Positions 18,800-30,200 of a DNA stretch of 64,000 nucleotides are shown piece after piece; position 1 is the first letter of the stretch; every line of letters begins with the position of its first letter. The notes under the pieces are model-generated. The model searched no databases. It was not told the origin of the DNA and worked only from the letters and a program-made list of their open reading frames with translations. Source of the DNA: Aurantiochytrium sp. KH105 (taxonomy: Eukaryota > Sar > Bigyra > Thraustochytrida > Thraustochytriidae); NCBI GenBank assembly GCA_003116975.1, contig BGKB01000238.1, positions 1 through 64,000 of the forward strand, in the 5' to 3' direction. The translations under genes and the position numbers were made by a program.

Positions 18800-20998
18800 A
18801 TGCCTACGCAGGTTGCGCCCGCGGGAGATGCCGCAGGGCATGGTCTTCTGGACGGAGGGTCAGGCATGCCGAGTGGGCGATCCTCGCGAGCAAAGTACCT
18901 CGCGAAAAGCATACGCGGCCCCCAGGATGTCAATGGCGAGCACGCCTTTATCATCCACCCCGAGAGCGCATTTTCGTTGTATTGGAGCCTTCTCATGAGC
19001 TTTCTCATTTTCTACGCGACCCTAATGGTTCCCGTGCGCATCAGCTTTGACATTGGCACAAGCAAGACGTCGCCAGCGCTGTGGATTGACCTCTTTGTCG
19101 ACGTCCTTTTCGCTATTGACATGTACATTCAAACGCGCACAGCTATCAAGAAACCAGGCAATCTCGACGAGTACGAATTTCGTCGAGCCGTCATTTTGCG
19201 CAGGTATCTACGCACCTGGTTCATCGTGGACCTTGTCGCAGCGGTTCCATTCGACCTGGTCTTTGTCTTTGGCAAGGACACCAAGGCCGAAGAAGCGAAC
19301 CTCTTGTTTACTAAGCTGCTCAAAGCGCTTCGCTTCATGCGCGTCGCCAAGCTCATCAAGGTGAGCAAGTTGCGTCAGCTCGTCAGCGGCATGGAGGACC
19401 GCCTCGGCATCTTTGACATTAATCCCGGCATTCGACGCCTGGCCGAGACGGCTCTTCTAACCTTTGTGGTCTCCCACTTGACAGCATGCCTATGGTACTT
19501 TGTGTCGTCGACTGCGCGGGAAGCCAACGAGGGGTCGTGGATCGAAAGCTACCAGGACGACTACGGGGCACAAGACAATGGGTCCTTGTACCTGACCTCG
19601 CTCTACTGGAGTGTCAGCACGCTGACCTCGGTTGGATTTGGCGATATCAAACCGGCCAATAACGCAGAGCGATTTGTTGCCACATTGGCTTGTTGGGCGG
19701 GGGCCACCGTTTTTGGCTATGTGATTGGCCAGATGAGCTCCATGGTCGCCGACCTGAATCAGATCAGCTTTCAATACCACCGAAAAATGGACTCCATCAA
19801 CGCTTATCTCAAGTACCGCAAGGTCCCGCCGCAGTTGCAGAAACGCATTCGGCGATTCTTTCGCTACTACATTGGGCGCAAGATGCTCTTTGATGAGTCG
19901 CAGATTCTCAACGAGCTCACGCACGGCCTCAAGGTGGAGCTGAGCATGTTCCTCACCAAGGACGTGCTCCGGAACATTCACATTTTCAAGGACATTAAGA
20001 ACCCGTCCTTTATGTCGGCCATTGTTACGATGCTTAAGCCCTTTTCCGCGGCACCGGGAGACTTTGTTATTCGTGAGGGTGACCTCGCGTTGGAAATGTA
20101 TCTCATCGTTCGCGGGACGGTTGAAGTCCTGGCCAGCAATGGACTCGTCTACACACGTCTTTCGCAAGGAAGCCACTTTGGCGAAATTACATATCTGGAC
20201 TCGGATGTTGAGGAGCGCCGCGCCGCTTCTGTGCGAGCCTTGACATACTGCGACCTCTTTTCCTTTTCGAAGAGCGACGTCGCAGAGGTTTCGCGCAACT
20301 TTCCCGAGGTCTTGAAAATGATGCATGAGATCACAGAGCGTCGTAAGACGATCGCCAAGAACTTGCGCACCCAGCGCAAAGCTCGTAAGGTCACGACGGG
20401 AAGCAAGGAGAATCACTTTCACATGATTCCGGACAATCCGACAGGAAGCATTCCCACGGCACGTCCCCCGGAGACGCCCGAGTCGCAGCAAGAGACGGCG
20501 CGTGTAACCAGACGCCGAGCTTCGATTGGAGCAATGCCTACCGTCCCGAGTATTGACATTGGATCTGTCAGTCGAACCTCGTCCATGACTGGAGACACTG
20601 TCGCTCAAATCGCGCCCTTGCTTCGTCTCAATTCGCCCGAACCTCTGTCACCGTCGACATCTTCGATTGGAGCAACGAATGCGCCGCTATCCCCTGGTAT
20701 TATGGTCCTAGATAACACGGGGTCAGTTGGCTCGTATAGTTCGTACGTGGCCGCGGTGCAGAATGATGCAAGCTACCCAGCAAACAGCGTGCAGTTTGCC
20801 ACCTTTTCAAGTGCCCATGGGGAATCCTCGCTGGCGTCTGACATTTCTGCGCTCAAATCACTGCTGACGGCTCAGGCTAAGGAGCTCGCGACGCTCACCG
20901 AAGCAATTAATACTTCCGCAATGGAGGACGAAAAGAGTAATGATCGTGCGGGCCCGAAAGATGCAGACAAGAGAGTTGATGGTACAACAAGTGGATAG
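18800..20998 (+). CDS. Voltage- and cyclic-nucleotide-gated potassium channel (EAG/HCN/CNG type)
   Basis: 732 residues. There are six membrane segments (S1 about 59-78, S2 94-112, S3 138-157, S5 214-237, S6 291-316). The S4 (170-194) has Lys or Arg at every third position (172, 175, 178, 181, 184, 187, 190), an intact voltage sensor. The pore filter is TSVGFGD (276-282), which matches K+-selective channels. A C-linker leads to a cyclic-nucleotide-binding domain (about 400-490). Its phosphate-binding cassette HFGE...RRAAS keeps Glu462, Arg474 and Ser477, so cAMP/cGMP binding is plausible. The Ser/Pro-rich tail has no known domain and ends in a short coiled-coil-like stretch. The protein would sit in the plasma or flagellar membrane. 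Selectivity and gating polarity cannot be read from sequence alone. Confidence 0.93.
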   Translation: MPTQVAPAGDAAGHGLLDGGSGMPSGRSSRAKYLAKSIRGPQDVNGEHAFIIHPESAFSLYWSLLMSFLIFYATLMVPVRISFDIGTSKTSPALWIDLFVDVLFAIDMYIQTRTAIKKPGNLDEYEFRRAVILRRYLRTWFIVDLVAAVPFDLVFVFGKDTKAEEANLLFTKLLKALRFMRVAKLIKVSKLRQLVSGMEDRLGIFDINPGIRRLAETALLTFVVSHLTACLWYFVSSTAREANEGSWIESYQDDYGAQDNGSLYLTSLYWSVSTLTSVGFGDIKPANNAERFVATLACWAGATVFGYVIGQMSSMVADLNQISFQYHRKMDSINAYLKYRKVPPQLQKRIRRFFRYYIGRKMLFDESQILNELTHGLKVELSMFLTKDVLRNIHIFKDIKNPSFMSAIVTMLKPFSAAPGDFVIREGDLALEMYLIVRGTVEVLASNGLVYTRLSQGSHFGEITYLDSDVEERRAASVRALTYCDLFSFSKSDVAEVSRNFPEVLKMMHEITERRKTIAKNLRTQRKARKVTTGSKENHFHMIPDNPTGSIPTARPPETPESQQETARVTRRRASIGAMPTVPSIDIGSVSRTSSMTGDTVAQIAPLLRLNSPEPLSPSTSSIGATNAPLSPGIMVLDNTGSVGSYSSYVAAVQNDASYPANSVQFATFSSAHGESSLASDISALKSLLTAQAKELATLTEAINTSAMEDEKSNDRAGPKDADKRVDGTTSG

Positions 20999-21151
20999 AC
21001 GTGCTGCTTGGAAACGATGGAAGCAATCACTTCGAAAACAGGGCACGAATGCAAGAAATGACGAATGATTGTCAAGGATAAGGATGACATGGAACTGGAT
21101 GCGAAGCAAGTACGCAAGACAGGAGATTTTTACATGCGATCGGGTGCTACC

Positions 21152-21157
<6 letters not shown>

Positions 21158-21213
<56 letters not shown>
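21158..21213. repeat. CA dinucleotide repeat
   Basis: An almost pure (CA)n run introduced by CCCACCCACC, in the 356 bp between the convergent 3' ends of the channel and dynein genes. Confidence 0.95.
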
Positions 21214-21216
<3 letters not shown>

Positions 21217-21354
21217 TATACAATAAATTATAGCAAGCTGCATGAAGGTAGTACGAAAAACGTTCATCTCACTTTCGATCTTGGCCTAGGGTGAGTGTGT
21301 GCAAAATTACGTAAATGTGCTAAACATCGCCACACATTGTCTGTTTTATTATTT

Positions 21355-22692
21355 TTACGCCTTGACGGCTTTGGAACGACGCGAGCGCGTTGAAGCAGCA
21401 GCAGCAGCAGCAGTAGCAGCAGCAGCAGCAGGTTTTGCGGCAGAAGATGCTGTCCTTGCGCGATACCGCTGGAGCTCTTTGTCTTTTAGCTGACGATGCG
21501 CGTCGACGACGGCTTCTGGCTCGAGATCGAGCGCCTCGTCTTGGTCTTCCTCGCGGTCCTCACTGGCGCCAGTGTCGATATCTTCTGCCTCGAGATCCTT
21601 GGTCTCTCGTGTGCTTGAGCGCGCGCGCGGAAAATAATCCTGTAGGAGGTCGCGCCAAGCGGCCTCGACGGTGGCTTGTGGAGCATCATCAGCGACGCCG
21701 GGGGGAAGTCCGATTTTACTTTGCGAATCGCGACCAGGAGCAATGACAATGGGCTTGGCTGGGTCCACATAGAGGGAACGTTTTTTCTCTGTGGCAAAGG
21801 CATAGTGGTTGAGAATGGCGCGATAATAGTTGAGTGTGGTTTTGTCCTTTTTGCTGATGAAAATGAGACCCGCGCGATGGACGCATGCAGCATAACGAAG
21901 AGCTTGAGCCAGAGCTTTGCGCTTGAGTCCATCTTCGTTTTCGAAGCGGTCGTGTTTGGATCCCACGAGCATGATGGGTACGCGGCGGCTACGCTTTCTG
22001 ATGGCGGTCATCCACTTTGTAGCTTCATCAAAGGCTTCTTCGGGGGCGGAAAGGTCTACACAGACGACGACGAGCCCGGGCTCTTTTTGCGCAAGCACAA
22101 TGGATGCGAGATCGAGAAGTTTGTCGCCGCCACCAAGCTCCCAGATTTGACAAAGGTCCTTGCGCTCACCGGATGTATTTGAGCGTCGCCCGTATGTATA
22201 TTCGAGTGCGACGGTGGGCTTGGGCTTTTCGTCTGCTTTGCCTGGAGTGAGAAACTGAGCAATGAGGGAGCTCTTGCCAGCCTCACGGGGGCCGACAAAG
22301 AGCATCCAAGAGTTTCGTGGCGTGATTTCGTTCATATTGACCAACAAGTCTGTGAGTTTATGAGCGATATTTGCTGCGTCGGTGTTGTCGTCGTCGCCGC
22401 CGCCGTTGTTGTTCTCCTGGGCTTGGTCATGAAGCTCACTTTCAGGTATCGCTGATGTCGTTGTTTCCTCCTTTCCCTCGATAGCATTGTTCTGCACCTT
22501 TTCCTCGTCCCTGGGCGCACTAGGCTCATTAGGTGTGTTGTTTGCATCGGGAGTCTTGGTCTTGGGCTCTTCGTTCGCCGTTGTAGATGCCTTTGCAAGC
22601 TGTGCTTCCAGGCGCTCGATGTGAGCAAAGATGTCCGGCGTCTTGCTCTTGCCACCGCTGCTGTTGCCACTGATGCTGGCGTCGCGCGCCAT
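21355..22692 (-). CDS. DYNC2LI1: Cytoplasmic dynein-2 light intermediate chain 1 (IFT dynein)
   Basis: 445 residues. A Glu/Asn-rich N-terminus (about 1-115) precedes a Ras-like ATPase/GTPase fold with P-loop GPREAGKSS. The family signatures are VALEYTYGRR, IWELGGGDKLLDL, MLVGSKHDRFEN and the region LYVDPAKPIVIAPGRDSQSKIG. These match human DYNC2LI1 block by block. It is a subunit of the retrograde intraflagellar-transport motor, so the organism should form cilia or flagella at some stage. The C-terminus is an Ala-rich stretch encoded by a CAG-type triplet repeat, and is expected to vary. The start is the only early ATG, and the next gene region begins within a few bases. Confidence 0.93.
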   Translation of the reverse strand: MARDASISGNSSGGKSKTPDIFAHIERLEAQLAKASTTANEEPKTKTPDANNTPNEPSAPRDEEKVQNNAIEGKEETTTSAIPESELHDQAQENNNGGGDDDNTDAANIAHKLTDLLVNMNEITPRNSWMLFVGPREAGKSSLIAQFLTPGKADEKPKPTVALEYTYGRRSNTSGERKDLCQIWELGGGDKLLDLASIVLAQKEPGLVVVCVDLSAPEEAFDEATKWMTAIRKRSRRVPIMLVGSKHDRFENEDGLKRKALAQALRYAACVHRAGLIFISKKDKTTLNYYRAILNHYAFATEKKRSLYVDPAKPIVIAPGRDSQSKIGLPPGVADDAPQATVEAAWRDLLQDYFPRARSSTRETKDLEAEDIDTGASEDREEDQDEALDLEPEAVVDAHRQLKDKELQRYRARTASSAAKPAAAAATAAAAAASTRSRRSKAVKA

Positions 22693-23242
22693 TTTCTGCG
22701 CGGAAAATGATTACGCGCGCGCGTGGAAGGCGCGGTGTGGTGCTTTTGCGCGCGCACGCTCAACGCAAACTATATTGTTGCGCGCGCGAGTGGCCGCGCT
22801 TCGGACGAGAACAAGTGTCCGTTCGGCCATTTTTAATCATTGCAACAAAAGAATTTGTTCTTCTCTTTGAGAAAAAGAAATGGTCTATTAGGCCAATCGT
22901 CAAGCTGGATTTACGAGGTTACGAATTTGTGAAGAAGTGGGAGAAGTTGAATACGTACATTGCGAGGAGCGATCACGAGCAAAATTGTCTCTCTCTCTTT
23001 ATGTCCCAGCGCACGTATACAGGATCTTTGAATGAAGGGTTTGATGATTTGGTCAATAAACATCACAAGCCAAGCCCAAGAAACAATGCTCAAGAAAAGA
23101 AGACAAAAAGAGGGAAAAGCGCGCATTGCGCGGACATGACGTTATGCTCGGATCGAGCTGAGTTGAGTTGACTTGAAGTATGCTCCCGGAAAGAGAGCTG
23201 TAAATTAAAAAGAGGGTGGTAGGGTGTCGAAGAGGGTTTTGT
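22693..23242. other. Intergenic, no supported gene
   Basis: Between the DYNC2LI1 start and the ALAS stop. A Lys-rich 154-codon frame runs on the plus strand (22707-23171) and an open frame overlaps it on the minus strand. The plus-strand ATG lies only 15 bases from the divergent dynein start, so I do not call it. Confidence 0.5.
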
Positions 23243-24907
23243 TTAGGCCGCAGCAGAGGCGACCTGGTCCTCGGGGAGAACGCCAAGCTCGGGGTTCTCG
23301 GCGAAGAAGTCGTAGCAAGAGGCCGCGCCGACGGAGAGATCATCGAGGGGAAGGTCGAGAGTGCCGTCGGCGGCAGGCTCGTTGAGGTTGGCAGGCATCT
23401 GGGCACGGGGCAGGTCGAGCTCATCCCAGATCTGGTTGAGCCCGAAAATGAGACGGTCCATCATCTCGGGGGTGTGAACAGGGGCCGGGGTGATGCGAAG
23501 ACGCTCCGTGCCGCGGGGAACCGTGGGGTAGTTGATGGGCTGGAGGTAGATGCCGTACTCGTTGAGAAGTTTATCGGTGACCTGCTTGACCTTGATGGAG
23601 TCACCGACAAGGACAGGAGTTACATGGGAGACGGTGGGGAGCATGGGAAAGCCGTTTGCGCGAAGACGCGCCTGGAACATGCGCGCATTCTTATGCATGG
23701 CGACGCGCTCGTCGTTGGACTCGCGGAGGTGGCGGATCGACGTGAGAGCCGCAGCCGCGACGGGGGGCGGGATGGCCGTGGTAAAGATGAAGCCAGGGCA
23801 CACGGAGCGCATGGCATCAATGAAGGAGGCCGAGCCGGTGACGTATCCACCAACGACACCAAAGGCCTTGCCCAGGGTGCCCGAGATGATGTCGATGCCG
23901 TCCTCGACGCCATCGCGCTGGGCGACACCACCGCCCTGCTTGCCATACATGCCCACAGCGTGGACCTCGTCGTTAAAGGTGAGCGCGTTGTAGCGCTTGG
24001 CCAGGTAGGCGATGTCGCTAATGGGCGCGACGGTGCCCTCCATGGAGTTGACGCTCTCGAAAGCAATGACCTTGTTCTTTTCGTAAGGAAGCTCGCGAAG
24101 CATGGACTCGAGGTGATCGAGATCATTGTGGCGGTAGATCTTGCGGGCCCATGTTCCGTTGCGAATGCCCTGGATCATGCTTGCGTGGTTGAACTGGTCC
24201 GAAAGAAGGATCGAGTCCGGGAGCATCTTGGACATGGTGGTGAGCGTGGTCTCATTGGCCACGAAGCAGCTCGAGAAGACGAGGGCGGCCTCCTTGTTGT
24301 GGAGGGCGGCGAGCTCCTCCTCGAGCAGGACGTGGTAGTGATTGGTGCCGCTGATATTGCGGGTACCGCCGGCGCCAGCGCCGGTTTCGCGCGCGGCCTT
24401 GACCATGGCCTCGACGACCTTGGGGTTCTGGCCCATGGCAAGGTAGTCATTGGAGCACCATCCGGTGATGGTCATGGGTTCGCCAGTCTTGGCGTTGTGG
24501 CAGGTGGCCACGGGGAACTGTCCGGCCTTGCGCTCGAGGTCGGCAAAGACGCGGTAGCGGCCCTCGCGCTTGACCTTTTCGACCTCACCAGCGAAGAGGG
24601 CGTTGTAGCGCTGCTGGGGCTCGACCTTGGCGGCGGCAGCAGCAGGCTTGGCCTCGGGGACGGCGTGCTTGCTGCATGCCTGGCTCACGGCCTGGGCCGA
24701 CTTGCAGGGGCATCCCTCGCAGGGCTGGGCGGGCGCCTGCATCTTGGCGGCCTCGGGGCCAACCTCGGTGCCCATGACCTTGGCCATGTGGGGGCACAGC
24801 GAGGCGGCGCCACGCATGACATCCTGGTTCTTGATGGTCTTATCGCTGAGTGCGCCGCTCTTGATGAACGGGCACTTGGTGATCACCTGCGAGGCTGCGC
24901 GCTGCAT
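23243..24907 (-). CDS. HEM1: 5-aminolevulinate synthase, mitochondrial
   Basis: 554 residues. This PLP enzyme condenses glycine with succinyl-CoA in the mitochondrial matrix, the first step of heme synthesis by the Shemin route. The catalytic core shows [41 protein letters not shown] and the PLP-lysine motif [14 protein letters not shown]. It ends with the [16 protein letters not shown] block. The N-terminus is a targeting presequence with three Cys-Pro dipeptides (C12 in KCPFI, C38 in LCPHM, C66 in GCPC). These are of the heme-regulatory-motif type that, in animal ALAS, lets heme block import. A Cys-rich linker precedes the core. Presence of this enzyme suggests that heme is not made by the plastid C5 route. 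Confidence 0.97.
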   Translation of the reverse strand: MQRAASQVITKCPFIKSGALSDKTIKNQDVMRGAASLCPHMAKVMGTEVGPEAAKMQAPAQPCEGCPCKSAQAVSQACSKHAVPEAKPAAAAAKVEPQQRYNALFAGEVEKVKREGRYRVFADLERKAGQFPVATCHNAKTGEPMTITGWCSNDYLAMGQNPKVVEAMVKAARETGAGAGGTRNISGTNHYHVLLEEELAALHNKEAALVFSSCFVANETTLTTMSKMLPDSILLSDQFNHASMIQGIRNGTWARKIYRHNDLDHLESMLRELPYEKNKVIAFESVNSMEGTVAPISDIAYLAKRYNALTFNDEVHAVGMYGKQGGGVAQRDGVEDGIDIISGTLGKAFGVVGGYVTGSASFIDAMRSVCPGFIFTTAIPPPVAAAALTSIRHLRESNDERVAMHKNARMFQARLRANGFPMLPTVSHVTPVLVGDSIKVKQVTDKLLNEYGIYLQPINYPTVPRGTERLRITPAPVHTPEMMDRLIFGLNQIWDELDLPRAQMPANLNEPAADGTLDLPLDDLSVGAASCYDFFAENPELGVLPEDQVASAAA

Positions 24908-25330
24908 CTTGACGTGCTCGGGTTAGCTCGGTACGCTTCGCTTCGCGACGAGCGTGTAAATGAACAAATGGACGGACGCGAGGTCGGAGGGCGCCAAGGC
25001 AGGCTTGCTTGCTTGCTTGCTTGCTTGCGCGTCTGCTGCGAGCAGACCGGCGCTACGCGTACGTGCGTGCGAGCGGGCGGGCGTGCGTGCGGGCGGGCTC
25101 GGGGTCTGCTACCGCTCGGGTCGGCGCGAGGAGGTCGAGTCGAGGCGGGCGATAGCGGACTGGCCGGCGCAGTGCTGCGCTGCTCCTTCCCCTCCTTCCT
25201 CCCTTCCCCTCCTTCCTTCCCTTCCCTCCTCTCTCTCTGCCTCTCTCTCTCTCTGCGTCTCGCTGCGTCTTGCTTCTCATCAGGCTGTGTTCGCGCATGG
25301 CGGCGCCACAAAGTCGGAGCCGGTGAGCCG

Positions 25331-25397
25331 CACTTGCAGCGGCGGCGCGCAAGTGCGGAATGGCCGCGGGCAAGTGCGGAATGGCCGCGCGCAAGTG
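25331..25397. promoter_or_regulatory. Phased CAAGTG cluster upstream of ALAS
   Basis: An inverted CACTTG at 25331 is followed by direct CAAGTG at 25350, 25371 and 25392 (21-bp spacing). Two of the direct copies extend to CAAGTGCGGAATGGCCGCG. The cluster lies about 425-490 bases upstream of the ALAS start codon. The architecture, three direct plus one inverted element, is the same as at 7.26-7.33 kb. Confidence 0.55.
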
Positions 25398-25836
25398 GGC
25401 CTCCGCCGCAGGGCGCAACCTGGAAACCCCGAGCGAGGCGTGGTAGTAAAGTAAAGTAAAGTAATGTAAAGTAAAGTCGGGTAATTAGAGGAAAGCGATG
25501 CGGCGCTCCTCGAAATCCCGGTCGACACGACTCGCAGCGCCGCGAGAAGGCGGGGCGCCATGCGTGCGTGCGCGGCGCCCGCGCCTGGCCGCGCGGCGCC
25601 GGCCACGGACGACGCCGGCGCAGAAGCGGGTGAGGATAGCGAGGCCGAGCGCAGACGTAGGAGCTGGTGACACTGTGGCAGGGGGCAAGCGGGCGAGGCG
25701 CAGGACGCAGGGAGGTTTTTATTTATAAGCAGAGGCATTTATCTATAGGCCCACAGGCAGGGGACGCGCCGCGGGTGTCCCTGCCGCGTGCCGCGTCGTT
25801 CCGCGCCGCGGCGGGCGAGGACGGCTGCGGCCGGTG

Positions 25837-25871
<35 letters not shown>

Positions 25872-26041
25872 CGCGCGGCGGGCAGCGGCGGCGCCAGGCG
25901 CGTGCCGCAGGCCGAGGGCGCGAGGGCGCGGGGGAGGGCTCGCTCGGCAGCGAGACGAGGCGGGGCGGGCGGCGAGGCTTCGGAGGCAGGCCGCGAAGGG
26001 AGGGGGGCAGCGGAAGGGGGGCAGCGCGCGAGTCTGGGGGC

Positions 26042-26094
26042 GGCAAGTGGGGAATGGGCGGCGCGCAAGTGGAGAATGGGCGGCGGGCGAAGTG
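26042..26094. promoter_or_regulatory. Third phased CAAGTG cluster
   Basis: Direct CAAGTG at 26044 and 26066 and a CGAAGTG variant at 26088, spaced 22 bp. Both full copies extend to the form CAAGTGGNGAATGGGCGGCG. No adjacent gene is recognised; ALAS starts 1.1 kb away. Confidence 0.5.
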
Positions 26095-27220
26095 CCGGAG
26101 AGGCTGCAGGAAGGTCGGGGAAATAGACGCCAAGCTTTTCGCCATCGATAACGCGTGGAGTCGAGGCGGAGAGCGCTCGTGGCTCCTCTTCGTGAGCGAG
26201 GCCGCCTTCCTCGCCCGCGATGCGATGTCCAGGCGCTGCTGCAGCTGCGCCTCGCGGCGGTGTTATGTATGTGGCGCGCCGCAGCTGCAGCTGCCATGGC
26301 TGCAGTCGGCGGCGAGGATTTCAGCCGGCAAGGGCGTAGGGTTTCGCGTGGGTGGGGCTTAGGGTCGAGGTGCGTGCAGGAAAGTGAAACTCGTATCTTT
26401 GCAAAATTTTGCTCGCATCGCTTGCTTTTTTACTTTTCCCGGTCACTTTTGCCGGCCTGACAGCAGAACAAGATATCGTGCACGGTACTGGGGGAGGGGT
26501 GGGACGCGCCATGTGGCGCTGTTGCGCGCGGCACGAGCGGTGCGGCGGGACGCTGCAGAGGGCCGAGTTATAGATAGTCATGGCGTCTTCAATCGTATGT
26601 CGCTGGTCCTGATCTCGAACGTGGCGCATGTCTGCGTGTAGCTGTACTTACCGCCTCGCCTTGCGTCGTAGTAAATATACGGGCGCGTCCCACGAGATTA
26701 GGGCAAGGCCACTGCCGTGGGACTCATGCTGGCTGGACCAACTGAAGGCGCTGCGTTGCGACGTGCCCTGTGAGCAACCCGGAAGAGGTAGCTTGCAGCG
26801 ACAGCGACAGCGACGTGCGGCGGGCTCAAGGCTCGTGGGTGGAGCTTGGTGCCTTGATTCGTGAGATGAGTGAGAGCAGCGCCCGACGTTTTGTTTGGTT
26901 GCAATACAAATTTTTTAACCAAACAAATGGAGGTGGTTGCCTGAACTGGCTGATCGGCGATTGCAAAGCAAGGCATGCGCGTCTCATCGACTGAGAAGTG
27001 CACGGCTGCCGAAGCTATGCAATGCGATGCTTTGCTTTGCTTTGCTTTGCTTTAAAATTTGGCGACAATACAACCCGTCGCGACGACGCAAGCTTCTTGT
27101 CATGGTTGAATGGAAAAAAGAAATAATTGTTGGCAAGTAGAGTAGTAGCGAGGAAAGAAAAACTAGTTGCAGGTTCTGCTCAGACTCAGACTGACACAAT
27201 GGGAGGGATCAATCGCAAGA

Positions 27221-30200
27221 TTAATCGAACTTGTACGTAGACCAGCCCTGAAGGTTCTCAGCAAAGAGCGTGCTCTTGTTGCCCGCAACCGCGACGCAGC
27301 CCGGATGACCGCCCGATTCCGGACCCGCGAGGAAGAGGTCCGTGTTGCCAGCGAACTTGCCGAGATGACGGTTCGCAACGTCGACGAGCTTGGACTTGGA
27401 CAGCTCAAAGAATCGCGCGCGGTTCTCAAGACGCGCCTCCGGGGAAACACCATGCACAAAAGGCCCCGTGCCCTTGGTACTTACGCTCTGTGGCGCGTCA
27501 AGGCTGCCAAAGACGGACAAAATGGCCTCCTCCACGTCGCGCTCCGAGAATTTGGCGCCGTCGCACATCCACTGCAACGCCTCGGCAAAAACCCGCAAGG
27601 TGTCCTCGGCGTTCGGATCATAGTACGAGTGCATCATGAAAAGACCCCCAAGATCGTGCGCGGCACCGCCGCCGTAGGCGCCACCCTGCTCACGAATGCG
27701 CTGGTGCAGAAAGTTGCTCGAGGCAACCTGCGCCAGCACCATCATGGCAGCGTCGTCCGGGTGGCCCCAGCACACTTCGGTGGGCAGCGCGGCCGTGCAG
27801 TTGTGGACCGAGATGGAAAGCGGAATGTATGTGGCATCCATGGCGGTCCGGGCCTCGATCGAGGCAAGCATGCCCGCAGCTGGCCCGCCCTGAGTCAGAT
27901 CTGCGTCCACCGCGGCGCCATTGTGGTCCTGAAGACGGCCCCACAGACGATCCAGCGAGGCGCGCACCGCAGACTCGTCAATCTCCGTGCCGCCAGCGAC
28001 AACATTCATGGTCATGGCCTCTTCGCGAAAAACAGCACGGAGCAAAGCCTGAAGACGATCCACTGTTCCGCGCGGATCGGCGACGCAGCGCTGGAGCAAA
28101 GCAACCTGGCTCAGGCCGGCAAGCGCCTCCCGCTTGGCGTGCTCGCCGCCGAGCGAGGCGAGCGACCAACGACGCGCATAGCCGAGAGCGTCATTGGAAA
28201 GCCCCGAGGTGGCGGCGTTCAGGCTCGTAGCGAGGATGCTCTCCACGTGGTGAAGGTTGCCACCAAAATCCGACGTCGTGAGCATGTCACCCACGAGGTC
28301 AATCGTGCGGTCCAAATTGCGCGCCAAAGCCCGCGACGAGACGGAGACACACTCGCGGTAGCGCGTGAGGCCGCGCGCCGAATCGAGAAGACGGTGATTC
28401 GAGGGCTCGAGCGCAGCGGCCTCTGCGCCTTGACCGTACCATGAGAGCACGGGCGAAGCCACGCCCACGCCGCCACAGGCAAGGTTGAGATCCACGCTAA
28501 GCTCTTGGTACGAGTGCGAGGCCGTGTCCACGTTGCCAATCAGAGTCCCAAGCAGGGGAAGCAGCGGCTTGAGGTCGGCAGGAACGTCCGAAGTGTCAAA
28601 GAGCGTGCGAAAGTAGACGACGCCATTCGTCTTTTGGTCCTCGACCCAGGTCAGGTTGCGGCCACGTGGGGTCGATGCGTCGACTGAAATCATCTCCTGC
28701 GGAATGCGCGGAATGTCGTCCACCGACAGCGTTGGCAGGCATGAGACGTCCTGCTCGGCGGCCTGGATCTCTTGCAGCTCGGCCGCAACGCTATCCATCT
28801 TTTCCCATTCGTCAGCGCTGAGGCCCTTGGCGATCTCCGCAAGGGCCTCGCGCTCCTGCTCTTCGAGATTTTGCGTATACGACTCGTCGGGCTTCATGAT
28901 AAAGGTCGTAATGTCGTCGCGCAGCTCAAGGTCGCCCGAGCCGTCCGCCTTGGGTTGCAAAAAGAAGCGCGTCACGGCATCTTGCCAAAAATTGGGGTTG
29001 GCGTCCAGCTCGGACTGAAGACGCTCCATCTTGGCGTCTACCGTCATGCTCTCGTTGATGGCGCGCATAAGGTCGCCCTCGGCAAAGGGCGCATGCGCAA
29101 AGGCGTTCGAGACGGCGTACATGACCATGAGACCAAAGTTCGTTCGCGGCTGCTTCATGGCCAGCTCAGTCTGGTGCTGGATGGCCTCGACACGTCGCGG
29201 GTCAAAGCCTTCGCGCGCGACGCGCACCAACGACTCTTCAATGGTGGAGCGAATGCGCGCAAGGTCTTCGGGCTTGTCCGAGACACCCTGCACGCCAATA
29301 CTGACAAAGGGATGCATGGTGGATCCGTCGTAGCCCGTGCCCGGCGCATAGTCAGGCGCCAGTTGCGAGTCCACGAGCGCTGCGTAAAGCGGCGCGCTCG
29401 CGCCATCGAGCAGAAGCGAGGACAGCACACGGCCCACAAGGTTCTGGTACTCTTCATCGTGACGGTCTTGCTCCAGGGGCCGCGAGATGGCGACCTTGGC
29501 CTGGCGATCCAGAGGGGTCATGACCTCTGCCGGGCCCGTGACGATGACCTCGGGCTCGACCTTGGCATGGTCGATGCGTGAAGTGGCCAAGGCCTGGCGC
29601 ACGTCAAAGGCGTCCTGCGAAAAGTCGAAGCGCGAGAGAGCGCTCTCATTGATGCGCTCGAGGTGCGGCTCGAGCGGAAGGTCGCCGTATGTGAAGAAGA
29701 TGGCGTTGCTCGGATGGTAGTGCACGCGATGAAAGTCGACGAGATCCTGATGCGTGAGTCTGGCGATGGACGTTGGCTCGCCACCGCTAATGTTGGCATA
29801 GGTCGTCCCTGGAAGCGTGGCCTGCTGGAGGCGGTAGTGGTAGAGCGTGGCGGCGTCTCCGAGTGTACCCTTCATTTCGTTGTAGACGATGCCAGTCCGC
29901 ACAATGCGGTTCGGGTCTTCCGGGTCGCGCTCGAGACGGTGGCCCTCTTGCAAAAAGTCCATCTTGTCGAGTCGCGGGAAAAGCGTCGCGTCAAGGTAGA
30001 CGTCCATGAGGTTGGCGTAGTCCTTTTCGTTGAGCGTCGCGAACGGGTACATGGTGTGATCGCTGGCCGTCATGGCGTTCATAAAGGTGTTGAGGCTGCG
30101 CTTGATCATGTTGAAGAACGGATCGCGCACGGGGAAGCGCTCCGAGCCGCAGAGCACCGTGTGTTCGAGAATGTGCGGCAGGCCCGTAGAGTCCTGGGCT

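Larger units (their letters stand above)
24908..27220. other. Long intergenic stretch without a supported gene
   Basis: 2.3 kb between the ALAS start and the PreP stop. It contains two phased CAAGTG clusters (separate entries), GCTTG repeats near 25005-25030, CTCT-rich runs at 25190-25265, a (GTAAA)n run at 25446-25478, a CAG run at about 25841-25870 and a TTTGC run at 27031-27055. Several long frames on both strands are Arg/Ala/Pro-rich composition effects. The cluster at 26.04 kb may mark the promoter of a gene I could not define. Confidence 0.5.

Noticed and set aside
22707-23171. 154-codon Lys-rich plus-strand frame between DYNC2LI1 and ALAS
   Set aside because: The ATG lies 15 bases from the divergent dynein start, the opposite strand is also open, and no motif is recognised.
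26641-26670. GTACTTACC resembling the 5' end of U1 snRNA
   Set aside because: The following sequence does not form the U1 stem-loops or Sm site.
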